The notes beneath the pieces are model-generated. The model was not told the DNA's origin. It made no database searches and saw only the letters and a program-made list of their open reading frames with translations. From positions 1-11,462 of the forward strand of contig JAUSIO010000076.1 of assembly GCA_030647845.1 (NCBI GenBank): a DNA stretch of 11,462 bases, written 5' to 3'. Shown here piece by piece: positions 1-5,838 of this stretch. Each line of letters begins with the position of its first letter. Positions within the stretch are counted from its first letter, which is position 1. This DNA is from a bacterium (lineage in GTDB: Bacteria; Patescibacteriota; Minisyncoccia; Phycocordibacterales; SBAW01). The translations under genes were made by a program, and so were the position numbers.

Positions 1-2
1 CC

Positions 3-194
3 CACACCCTTGCAGTAGGGTGGACGGGGCCGGAAGTAAGCTCGCTCCAGACCATTCTCAAAACATTAGGATTCTTCAGTGACACCGTGACCGGCTACTT
101 CGGCTCACTGACACAACAAGCAGTCACCGCACTCCAAACCAAAAACATTGTGCGCTTCATCGCAGTTGGAACGCACAGCGAGCTGTATGGGTGA
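3..194 (+). CDS. Peptidoglycan-binding-domain protein, 3' end only
   Basis: The gene enters from the left edge (the frame is open from base 3) and stops at TGA 192-194, so only the last 63 residues are visible. The visible part contains one peptidoglycan-binding (PG_binding_1-like) repeat: V.W.GPEVSSLQTILKTLGF, then TGYFGSLTQQAVTALQ, matching the family pattern GS.G.EV..LQ..L...G......G.FG..T..AV..FQ. It ends in a short tail, AVGTHSELYG. Such domains anchor secreted proteins to the cell wall and are very common, often repeated, in Parcubacteria surface proteins. The start, any signal peptide and the other domains lie outside the window. The domain call is fairly safe; the function of the whole protein is unknown. 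Confidence 0.72.
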   Translation, partial: HTLAVGWTGPEVSSLQTILKTLGFFSDTVTGYFGSLTQQAVTALQTKNIVRFIAVGTHSELYG

Positions 195-281
195 GTAGGC
201 TGTTGACAACCCTTTGTGCCAATTGCGGGGGGGGGTAGTATTGGGTCTAGTGCTTTTGCTATTCGTTAATAACCCTTTTTC
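195..281 (+). promoter_or_regulatory. Intergenic region with G9 tract and weak promoter for the 282 gene
   Basis: This spacer holds a perfect TTGACA hexamer (203-208), though no good -10 lies 16-18 nt downstream of it. It also has a run of nine G (227-235) and a TAATAA hexamer (267-272) ending 9 nt before the ATG at 282. That last arrangement resembles the -10-to-ATG spacing of other genes here, suggesting a leaderless or nearly leaderless transcript. The promoter is weakly supported. No terminator hairpin was found for the upstream gene. Confidence 0.35.
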
Positions 282-743
282 ATGACTAAAACTAAATATC
301 TCGCCCCTCTGTTTGGTGTACTGATGCTTCTTTCTGTGGCATTCCCCGCACAGGCCTCGTCACTCACTTCTGCACAAATTTCAGCGATCATTTCGCTTTT
401 GCAAGCATTTAACGCTGACCCGGCAGTCGTTGCCAACGTCCAAGCACAGCTTGGCGGCTCCTCTACCTCATCTCAGTCCTGTAGCGACTTTTCCGACCTC
501 GGTATCGACTCAAACACGTTTGGCTTTGGCACCTACGGGCGCAAAACCCAGACAGCGTGGAACAGTAAGTGTGGTGGAACTATACTCACACCTGTTGTTA
601 CCACCCCTGTTACGACAACAACCGCTGCCAGCATCGAAGTCAAACTCCGCAGGTTTAACCTGCGGAGGTGGTCAGTGTCGCCTAACGTAACGTCAAACTC
701 CGCAGGTTTAACCTGCGGAGGTGGTCAGTGTCGCCTAACGTAA
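282..743 (+). CDS. Small secreted protein with repeat-derived C-terminus
   Basis: The 153-residue product starts with a clear Sec signal peptide (basic MTKTK, hydrophobic core to about residue 20, probable cleavage at AQA|S, residues 25/26). Residues 27-57 (LTSAQISAIISLLQAF...) resemble a short helical segment often found just after the signal peptide in Parcubacteria cell-wall-associated proteins. A middle part (about 65-98) has two Cys and the stretch GTYGRKTQTAW, perhaps the remnant of a peptidoglycan-binding fold. A Thr/Val-rich linker follows. The last 34 or so residues come entirely from a 53-bp tandem repeat read in two frames: KLRRFNLRRW in the first copy, SNSAGLTCGGGQC in the second. 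The original C-terminus is therefore probably lost or replaced. Function unknown; the protein is likely exported. Confidence 0.6.
   Translation: MTKTKYLAPLFGVLMLLSVAFPAQASSLTSAQISAIISLLQAFNADPAVVANVQAQLGGSSTSSQSCSDFSDLGIDSNTFGFGTYGRKTQTAWNSKCGGTILTPVVTTPVTTTTAASIEVKLRRFNLRRWSVSPNVTSNSAGLTCGGGQCRLT
647..665. repeat. Palindrome P1, copy 1 of CCGCAGGTTTAACCTGCGG
   Basis: This 19-nt inverted repeat has 9-bp arms around one T. Two flanking bases on each side extend the stem to 11 bp. The same core occurs at 700-718, 5678-5696 and 5813-5831. On the + strand every copy has an A-run just upstream (CAAACT here, CAAAA at the later two). Confidence 0.95.
700..718. repeat. Palindrome P1, copy 2
   Basis: This copy has the same 19-nt core as 647-665 and lies in the second unit of the 53-bp tandem repeat. 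It falls inside the 3' end of the secreted-protein gene and encodes its last residues. Confidence 0.95.
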
Positions 744-833
744 CGGGAAGATGGTCTTTGTGTGTCTGTTGACAGCGCGGCGCTTGCCCACACATTAGGC
801 GTTGGTGTGGGGGCTTGCATAAAATTTTCGGTA

Positions 834-839
834 TATAAT
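834..839 (+). promoter_or_regulatory. -10 box of the pilN-pilO-pilB operon (leaderless)
   Basis: A perfect TATAAT ends 8 nt before the pilN ATG at 848, so transcription should begin at or within a base or two of the start codon. No Shine-Dalgarno sequence could fit. The best -35 candidate, TTGCAT at 815-820, sits only 13 nt away and is doubtful. A CCCACAC/GTGTGGG inverted repeat (787-793 and 805-811) lies just upstream and could be an operator or the end of the previous transcript. Confidence 0.6.
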
Positions 840-847
840 GGAAGACA

Positions 848-1498
848 ATGGACCCTCAGGTGCAAGCATCGTTCATTCCAAAAAAACCGCTCGACACGGG
901 CCCATTGGCACGCGGCCAAGGAGGGGTATTTGGCGGTTTGGTTTTTTTGTTCTGCGCATTTATCTTTATTGTGTCTATAGTGGGTGCTGTGGGAGTATTT
1001 GCGTACCAAAGCTTTCTCCAAAGCTCAATTGCGGGCAAAGCCGAATCGCTCGCAAAGGCCGAAGGCGCTTTTGACCCTGCAGTGATAACAGAGCTCATTC
1101 GTATCGACTCGCGTATCAACCAATCACAGCTCCTATTGCAAAAACATGTTGCGCCGTCGGGGATTTTTACCTTTCTTGCAGAGCAGACCCTACAGCGAGT
1201 GCAGTTTGAAAGCTTTGAGTATGTCTTAGGCGACGATGACTCGGCAAAAATTACCCTTAAAGGTCAAGCTGACAATTTTTCGACCATCGCTCTCCAGAGT
1301 GACCAATTTAGTGCCAGCAAAGTTTTGAAGAACGTTGTCTTTTCTGGGATATCGCTCGGCACCAATGGGAGAGTTAATTTTTCCATTGTGGCAACCGTTG
1401 ACCAATCACTTATAAACTACGGGCAAAATCTCGGCGTGGTAGCCGCGCAGCCAGCGGCAGTGCAGCCCACGCAGACAGCAACGACCACCACACAGTAA
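848..1498 (+). CDS. pilN: PilN-like type IV pilus inner-membrane platform protein
   Basis: The 216-residue protein has a short cytoplasmic N-terminus (ASFIPKKPL at residues 7-15), one long transmembrane helix (about 27-53) and an alpha/beta periplasm-side region. Its C-terminal tail (about 197-216) is low-complexity Ala/Pro/Gln/Thr. This is the layout of PilN, which pairs with PilO to hold the pilus motor to the membrane. The usual INLLP-type motif that binds PilM is not present; SFIPKKP occupies the same position and appears characteristic of this lineage. The start at 848 is chosen because a perfect TATAAT sits 8 nt upstream and because it gives the short basic N-terminus. pilO follows after one base. 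The call rests on topology, length and gene order rather than catalytic residues, and no pilM lies upstream in the window. Confidence 0.75.
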   Translation: MDPQVQASFIPKKPLDTGPLARGQGGVFGGLVFLFCAFIFIVSIVGAVGVFAYQSFLQSSIAGKAESLAKAEGAFDPAVITELIRIDSRINQSQLLLQKHVAPSGIFTFLAEQTLQRVQFESFEYVLGDDDSAKITLKGQADNFSTIALQSDQFSASKVLKNVVFSGISLGTNGRVNFSIVATVDQSLINYGQNLGVVAAQPAAVQPTQTATTTTQ

Positions 1499-1499
1499 C

Positions 1500-2063
1500 A
1501 TGAGACAATTTTTCGTACCACTTATCTTGACTCTAGCCGCTATCGGTCTGTTTGCGTTGTATACCAACCCGACGTATAAAGACGGGGAAACCGGTATTGG
1601 TGCCCTGTCCGCAAAAAGTGCCTCCTATGATGATGCGTTTGAAAAGTCCTCCGAGCTGCGTGCAATGCGCGACAAACTACTCGCCCAGCGCTCAACATTT
1701 GCGACGAGCGATATCGGCAAGCTCCAGCATGTGCTCCCCGACAATGTCGACAACATTCGTCTTATCATTGACATTAACAATATCGCAGCCAGGCACAGCC
1801 TCTCCTTGACCAACGTGGCACTTGGCGATGTCTCCCAGAGCCAATCAGTTGCGAGCATCGCTGCGGTCGGTCAAAGCTCTAGCCCGGTCGGCTCGGTTAC
1901 GGTTGGTTTTTCTTTGGTTGCAAACTACGACGACTACCTCGCGTTTCTCCAAGACCTCGAACATAGCCTGCGCATTGTTGATATAGAAAAAATGTCGTTC
2001 ACTGTCGCAACCGCAAACCTCAACACGTATACGTTTACGGTCCGCACCTACTGGCTTCATTAG
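1500..2063 (+). CDS. pilO: PilO-like type IV pilus assembly protein
   Basis: The 187-residue protein has an N-terminal membrane helix (about 3-21), then a charged, probably coiled-coil region (about 45-75, KSSELRAMRDKLLAQRS). An alpha/beta domain follows with LPDNVDNIRLIIDINNIAARHSLSLTNV (about 78-105) and a C-terminal portion with NYDDYLAFLQDLEHSLRIVDIEKM. The LP..VDN..LI.D...IA..H.L pattern and the Y..Y..FL..LE.SLR.VDI segment are typical of PilO. PilO dimerises with PilN to form the alignment subcomplex beneath the pilus. Its ATG lies one base after the pilN stop, with no clear ribosome-binding site, so the two genes are probably translationally coupled. The family call is good although sequence conservation in PilO is low. 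Confidence 0.78.
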   Translation: MRQFFVPLILTLAAIGLFALYTNPTYKDGETGIGALSAKSASYDDAFEKSSELRAMRDKLLAQRSTFATSDIGKLQHVLPDNVDNIRLIIDINNIAARHSLSLTNVALGDVSQSQSVASIAAVGQSSSPVGSVTVGFSLVANYDDYLAFLQDLEHSLRIVDIEKMSFTVATANLNTYTFTVRTYWLH

Positions 2064-2088
2064 TTCGATACGACTCACTACCTAATCT

Positions 2089-2442
2089 ATGACAACATTT
2101 ATCACACAAAACAAACTGATCACTGGAGGTGTCGGCATTGTCGTATTGGGACTTTTGTACTACTTCTTTTTTATGTCGGCGGCGCCCCAGCCAACGCTCT
2201 CCACCTCCACCAGTGCCACAGACGACTCGCCGGTTACGCAGAGTTTGTTGGTAATGCTTTCCAACTTACACACTATCAAACTTGACGGGTCGATTTTTAC
2301 TGACCCGACGTTTATATCGCTGACCGATTTTGGCGTGGTGATTCCGCTCCAGAGTGTCGGGAGGAACAACCCGTTTGCGCCCCTTTCGGGGGGGGCGGTC
2401 GCAACACCTGCTAACCTCAAGTTGCCGACCTCCAACGAGTAA
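2089..2442 (+). CDS. PilP-like small membrane protein of the pilus platform
   Basis: The 117-residue protein has a single N-terminal membrane helix (about 11-29), a Ser/Thr-rich linker and a short domain with LDGSIFTDPTFISLTDF (about 64-80). It then has GRNNPFAP (about 91-98) and a short tail. A position after pilO and before pilB, a single anchor, and a terminal G[R]xNPFxP motif recall PilP. It is, however, shorter than classical PilP, shows no lipobox, and there is no PilQ secretin here for it to bind. It may be a lineage-specific platform partner of PilN/PilO. A run of eight G (2388-2395) lies in the coding sequence near the 3' end; gain or loss of a base would change only the last 14 or so residues. 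It starts 25 bp after pilO and ends 6 bp before pilB. Confidence 0.62.
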   Translation: MTTFITQNKLITGGVGIVVLGLLYYFFFMSAAPQPTLSTSTSATDDSPVTQSLLVMLSNLHTIKLDGSIFTDPTFISLTDFGVVIPLQSVGRNNPFAPLSGGAVATPANLKLPTSNE

Positions 2443-2448
2443 ACCGTC

Positions 2449-4305
2449 ATGGACTTACTGTCGCTTCTAGAAAAAAATGGTGTCATCGACCGTACGCGCG
2501 CGGTTACGTTGCGCTCGGATATGTCTGCACCCGATGCAAAGCCCGAAGCAGTACTTGTTGGGGCTGGTATCTCGCTTGCTGACATTCTCAAAGCAAAGGG
2601 CGAATATTTTGGCGTTCCAACTCGCGAGGTGGGGAAGGACTCCATTCCCTTTGACATCTTGAACTATATTCCGGAAGAGTCCGCACGCCATTACCGTTTT
2701 GCGCCGCTTGGTGTAGAAGACGGCGTACTCGAAATCGGCGTCACCGACCCGGACAACCTGGAGAGCCGCGATGCGCTCACGTTTATCTCCGCCAAGGTCG
2801 GGATGCCGTACAAAGTCTTTCTTATCACCGATACCAGCTTCGACACGCTCCTGTCTCAATACAAAGGTCTCTCCGGCGAGGTAGGTCGGGCACTCGGTGA
2901 GCTCGAAGACGAGATTACGGTCGAAACAAAAAAAGACGGAAAAGAGGAGAGACGCAACATTTCGCTCGAAGAGGAGCAGGTCACCGATACTGGTGCCGAG
3001 GCGATAGGGGCCGATGCGCCCGTGACCAAAATTGTGGCGACGGTGTTGCGCCACGCATCCGAGCAACGCGCATCCGACATCCATATCGAACCTATGCAAG
3101 AGCTTACGCGGGTGCGCTTCCGTATCGACGGCATATTAATTACCAACATTACTCTGCCGTCTAAAGTGCATAGCGCCGTCGTGGCACGTATCAAAGTACT
3201 CTCCAATATGCGCCTGGACGAAAAACGTAAGCCCCAAGACGGTCGCTTTTCCGCGCGGGTTGCTGGCAGCAAGGTCGACTTCCGCGTCTCGACGTTCCCG
3301 ACCTACTACGGTGAGAAGATGGTGATGCGTATTTTAGGTTCTGCGGCAAAAGATCTACGGCTTGAGAATCTCGGTTTTCCCGAGCGCGACCTGGCGCTTA
3401 TCCGTGCCGCGATAAAGAAGCCCTACGGGCTGGTTTTGGTCTCGGGGCCTACTGGCTCGGGCAAGTCGACCTCGCTCTATGCACTGCTAAACGAAGTCGA
3501 CCGCGAAAGTCAGAACGTGCTGTCGCTTGAAGACCCGGTCGAGTACACCATCGCAGGCGTCTCGCAATCGCAGGTGCGCCCCGAAATCGGTTATACCTTT
3601 GCCAACGGGTTGCGCACGACTCTGCGGCAAGACCCGAACATTATTATGGTCGGCGAGATTCGCGACAGCGAGACAGCCAACTTGGCGGTACAAGCGGCAC
3701 TCACCGGCCACTTGGTACTCTCAACTATACACACCAACAACGCAATCGGCATCGTTCCGCGCCTCTTGGACATGGGTGTAGAGCCCTACCTGATACCGCC
3801 GGTGTTGATTCTTGGTATGGCGCAGCGGCTGGTTAAAACGCTGTGTCCCGGCGGCGGCAAAAAAATGGCCGTGGAGGAAAGCATGGCGCGAATGCTCGAA
3901 AAAGAGTTTGAGGACCTGCCAAAAGAGTATGCAAAAAATGTCCCGTTGCTCAAAGAGGTATATCGCCTCAACCCTACGCCTGAATGCCCTTCGGGTACCC
4001 GCGGACGCATCGCGGTGTTTGAAACGTTCGAGATGAACCCCGATTTAGAAAAAGCAATTCTCGGGGGATCGCCGGAGGAAGAGATGTTCGCCTCGGTACG
4101 CCGCAAGGGTATGCTCACGATGAAAGAAGATGCTATTATTAAATCAGCGAAAGGTATTATTCCGTTTGAAGAGGTAAATACGCTCGGCGGTCAGTTCGAA
4201 TTACTAGAAGACGACAGTGTCACGATACCATCAGCCAAGCCCGCAGTGCTTGCACTCGACGAAAATGATACCCCGCTCACAGCCGCAAAAGAAATAGAAG
4301 TTTAG
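2449..4305 (+). CDS. pilB: Type IV pilus extension ATPase PilB (GspE family)
   Basis: The 618-residue hexameric ATPase powers pilin polymerisation at the cytoplasmic face of the membrane. The N-terminal 150 or so residues are an MshEN/GspE-N-like domain. A charged linker (about 150-185) follows, then the N2 domain (RASDIHIEP, FRIDG). The motor core has Walker A GPTGSGKS (333-340), DPVEYTI, Walker B IIMVGE with Glu403, and the His box GHLVLSTIHTN with His421 and His428. The usual four-cysteine zinc site is degenerate: only LCPGG and ECPSGTRGR remain, one Cys on each side, joined by an insert of about 55 residues. The gene starts 6 bp after its upstream neighbour with no clear ribosome-binding site, so it probably belongs to the pilN operon. 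Length and motifs agree with an intact PilB. Confidence 0.95.
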   Translation: MDLLSLLEKNGVIDRTRAVTLRSDMSAPDAKPEAVLVGAGISLADILKAKGEYFGVPTREVGKDSIPFDILNYIPEESARHYRFAPLGVEDGVLEIGVTDPDNLESRDALTFISAKVGMPYKVFLITDTSFDTLLSQYKGLSGEVGRALGELEDEITVETKKDGKEERRNISLEEEQVTDTGAEAIGADAPVTKIVATVLRHASEQRASDIHIEPMQELTRVRFRIDGILITNITLPSKVHSAVVARIKVLSNMRLDEKRKPQDGRFSARVAGSKVDFRVSTFPTYYGEKMVMRILGSAAKDLRLENLGFPERDLALIRAAIKKPYGLVLVSGPTGSGKSTSLYALLNEVDRESQNVLSLEDPVEYTIAGVSQSQVRPEIGYTFANGLRTTLRQDPNIIMVGEIRDSETANLAVQAALTGHLVLSTIHTNNAIGIVPRLLDMGVEPYLIPPVLILGMAQRLVKTLCPGGGKKMAVEESMARMLEKEFEDLPKEYAKNVPLLKEVYRLNPTPECPSGTRGRIAVFETFEMNPDLEKAILGGSPEEEMFASVRRKGMLTMKEDAIIKSAKGIIPFEEVNTLGGQFELLEDDSVTIPSAKPAVLALDENDTPLTAAKEIEV

Positions 4306-4307
4306 AG

Positions 4308-4313
4308 TATAGT
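4308..4313 (+). promoter_or_regulatory. -10 box of pilT (leaderless)
   Basis: TATAGT lies just after the pilB stop and ends 7 nt before the pilT ATG at 4321. The 15-bp gap has no purine-rich ribosome-binding site, so a leaderless pilT transcript in addition to readthrough from pilB is likely. No convincing -35 is visible inside the pilB 3' end. Confidence 0.5.
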
Positions 4314-4320
4314 TCTTATT

Positions 4321-5382
4321 ATGGAGTACAAAAAAAAATTAGCGGAGCTTATCGAGCTGGTCATTGCACAAGGGGCCTCTGACCTGCACCTGGGTGCCGG
4401 AGTACAGCCGGTCATCCGCGTGTCAGGGAACTTGACACCTCTGTTGAGCGAGCCGGTGCTCTCAAACGACGACGTGATGGGGCTGTTGTCCGAAATGCTT
4501 TCTCCCGAGCATAGCAAACGGTTTTTGGAGACACAAGAAATTGATTTTTCCTACAGTTACTTGGGTAAAGTGCGCTTCCGCGGCAACGGCTACTTTGAGC
4601 GTGGTCATGTCGGCATCGCATTGCGGCTTATCTCCAATGTTATCCGCACCATAGCCGAGCTCAACTTGCCGCCGATTCTCGAGACTTTCGCCGCGCGCGA
4701 GCAAGGGTTCTTTTTGGTTGTGGGGCCGGTTGGACAGGGGAAGACCACCACCATAGCGACGCTACTGGAAAAGATAAATACTACGCGCACTGAACATATC
4801 GTTACCATCGAAGACCCGATAGAGTATCTTTTCGAGAACAAACGCTCGCTCATAGACCAGCGCGAGGTGCGCGTTGACACCAAGGACTTCGAACATGCGC
4901 TTACTTCGGTGTTCCGCCAAGATGTAGACGTATTGATGATTGGTGAGATGCGTACGTCGGAGACCATGGCGACGGCGGTCACTGCCGCCGAGACCGGGCA
5001 CCTTGTTTTTTCGACCTTACATACCAACAATGCTGCACAAACCATTGACCGCATCATCGACTCGTTCTCCGCTAGCCAGCAAGAGCAGATTCGCATCCAG
5101 CTCGCGGGCTCCTTGGCGGGGATTTTTTCCCAACGGTTAGTACCACGCCTCGCCGGTGGGCTTATTCCTGCTTGCGAGCTTTTGGTAAACAATAATGCTA
5201 TTGCCAACCTCATCCGCGAAAAGCGCACACACGAAATCCAAACGGTCATTGAGACCAGTGCCGCAGAGGGCATGATAGACATGAACCGCTCTCTGGCCGA
5301 CCTGGTGCGCCAAGGGCAAATTAGCGTCGAAAGCGCCTACTCTCGCTCCTGGAACCCCAAAAACCTTGAAAGGATTTTATAG
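4321..5382 (+). CDS. pilT: Type IV pilus retraction ATPase PilT
   Basis: The 353-residue ATPase depolymerises the pilus for twitching motility and DNA uptake. Its N-terminal domain has ASDLHL and RVSG.L.PL. The core has Walker A GPVGQGKT (135-142, with Gln replacing the usual Ser), the Asp box TIEDPIEYLF, Walker B VLMIGEMR with Glu209, and the His box GHLVFSTLHTN with His227 and His234. The segment AIANLIREKRTHEIQ matches the PilT-specific AIRNLIRE motif that separates retraction from extension ATPases. The terminus (MNRSLADLVRQGQIS) also fits PilT. It follows pilB after 15 bp with its own predicted -10 box. The protein appears complete. Confidence 0.95.
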   Translation: MEYKKKLAELIELVIAQGASDLHLGAGVQPVIRVSGNLTPLLSEPVLSNDDVMGLLSEMLSPEHSKRFLETQEIDFSYSYLGKVRFRGNGYFERGHVGIALRLISNVIRTIAELNLPPILETFAAREQGFFLVVGPVGQGKTTTIATLLEKINTTRTEHIVTIEDPIEYLFENKRSLIDQREVRVDTKDFEHALTSVFRQDVDVLMIGEMRTSETMATAVTAAETGHLVFSTLHTNNAAQTIDRIIDSFSASQQEQIRIQLAGSLAGIFSQRLVPRLAGGLIPACELLVNNNAIANLIREKRTHEIQTVIETSAAEGMIDMNRSLADLVRQGQISVESAYSRSWNPKNLERIL

Positions 5383-5407
5383 TTTTGGTGCATTGAGCAA
5401 TATGTGA

Positions 5408-5439
5408 TAAACTCCAGTAAGTCGCTCGTCTCTGGAGGG
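5408..5439 (+). promoter_or_regulatory. Possible promoter and ribosome-binding-site hairpin before the 5444 gene
   Basis: TGATAAACT (5405-5413) is an extended -10 candidate, with a weak TTGGTG 17 nt upstream (5385-5390). A strong Shine-Dalgarno GGAGGG (5434-5439) precedes the ATG at 5444. CTCCAG (5412-5417) is the exact complement of CTGGAG (5432-5437), so transcripts starting further upstream, such as pilT readthrough, could fold a 6-bp hairpin that hides the ribosome-binding site. A start near 5420 would lack the 5' arm. This is inference from sequence only. Confidence 0.4.
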
Positions 5440-5443
5440 ATAC

Positions 5444-5689
5444 ATGCGCAAGCTAGCTGTGGCACTTCTGGCAATACTCATGGCGGGGTATGATATTGCA
5501 TTATGGTTCTCGCCTGATTTTTATGCCCTTGCCCACCCGGTTTTTGGCGGAGCCATGTTCTCAAACTGGTGGTTCGGGTATGTCTGCCAAGTCATCGTCC
5601 TTGCAATCTGTTTTGCCGCCGCGGTTAAGTTTGACCGCGAGAGGCGAGAGATCACGCGCATCCAATGCTCCCCAAAACCGCAGGTTTAA
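5444..5689 (+). CDS. Small two-helix membrane protein, unrecognised
   Basis: The 81-residue product has two predicted membrane helices (about 4-22 and 44-62). They are separated by an aromatic-rich loop (WFSPDFYALAHPVFGG, SNWWFGY) and followed by a basic tail (KFDRERREITRI). It has the best Shine-Dalgarno sequence in the window, GGAGGG 4 nt before the ATG, unlike its pilus neighbours. The final codons (PKPQV and TAA) come from palindrome P1 copy 3, whose central TTTAA supplies the stop. I do not recognise the family. Its position between pilT and pilC could mean a pilus role or a lineage-specific insertion. Coding potential is well supported by the ribosome-binding site and topology. Confidence 0.6.
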   Translation: MRKLAVALLAILMAGYDIALWFSPDFYALAHPVFGGAMFSNWWFGYVCQVIVLAICFAAAVKFDRERREITRIQCSPKPQV

Positions 5690-5696
5690 CCTGCGG
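5678..5696. repeat. Palindrome P1, copy 3
   Basis: This is the same 19-nt core, preceded by CAAAA. It supplies the stop codon (TAA 5687-5689) of the small membrane-protein gene. Read on the - strand it is a hairpin followed by TTTTG, the look of an intrinsic terminator. On the + strand no T-run follows. Confidence 0.95.
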
Positions 5697-5699
5697 GAC

Positions 5700-5807
5700 A
5701 TGGACCCGTTCTACGCTGATGGTCTTAGCGCCGCGGCTCTGGCGGTCGCTTTCAGTAGTCTGTACGCAATCGCAGCGTGGAGATATCTTCATCGACCAAA
5801 ACCGTAG
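5700..5807 (+). CDS. Possible 35-aa single-helix membrane microprotein
   Basis: An ATG at 5700, 10 bp after the previous stop, opens a 35-codon frame: MDPFYADGLSAAALAVAFSS and on to RYLHRPKP. It holds one predicted membrane helix (about 8-28) between an acidic N-terminus and a basic C-terminus, which obeys the positive-inside rule. It lies exactly between palindrome P1 copies 3 and 4. Both this ORF and its upstream neighbour end near the sequence CCAAAACCG. The upstream ribosome-binding signal is weak (GCGGGAC). It could be a genuine microprotein, a translationally coupled partner of the 81-aa protein, or a chance ORF. Confidence 0.38.
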   Translation: MDPFYADGLSAAALAVAFSSLYAIAAWRYLHRPKP

Positions 5808-5838
5808 CAAAACCGCAGGTTTAACCTGCGGAATTTTT
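5808..5838. terminator. Bidirectional intrinsic terminator formed by palindrome P1 copy 4
   Basis: The 19-nt core at 5813-5831 (9-bp arms, 1-nt centre) is flanked by CAAAA on the left and AATTTTT on the right, so it makes a hairpin plus U-tract in both directions. It sits between two convergent units: the small + strand genes ending at 5807 and the - strand gene ending at 5837. That is where a shared terminator would be expected. Confidence 0.7.

Larger units (their letters stand above)
639..745. repeat. 53-bp tandem duplication (two copies) containing a palindrome
   Basis: Copy 1 is 639-691 and copy 2 is 692-744; the match extends one base further. Each copy begins GTCAAACTCCGCAGG and ends CCTAACGTAAC. 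Each holds a 23-nt inverted repeat (645-667 and 698-720) with arms CTCCGCAGGTT and AACCTGCGGAG around a single T. The period of 53 is not a multiple of three, so the overlapping gene reads the copies in different frames. Confidence 0.95.

Noticed and set aside
430..690. 86-codon + strand ORF inside the secreted-protein gene
   Set aside because: It is an alternate frame of 282-743 that shares the repeat end; it lacks a signal peptide or start signal of its own.
639..745. CRISPR-like repeat pair
   Set aside because: There are only two adjacent copies with no spacer between them and no cas genes; it is a tandem duplication.
769..774. TTGACA as the -35 of pilN
   Set aside because: It is 59 nt upstream of the TATAAT and has no -10 at proper spacing, so it is probably unrelated to the pilN promoter.
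2160..2657. A 165-codon ORF on the - strand across the PilP-like gene and pilB
   Set aside because: It is antisense to two well-supported genes, has no recognisable motifs and is rich in Ser/Arg as expected of a shadow frame.
4605..5282. A 225-codon ORF on the - strand inside pilT
   Set aside because: It lies fully antisense to the conserved ATPase core, including Walker A and B, and has shadow-frame composition.
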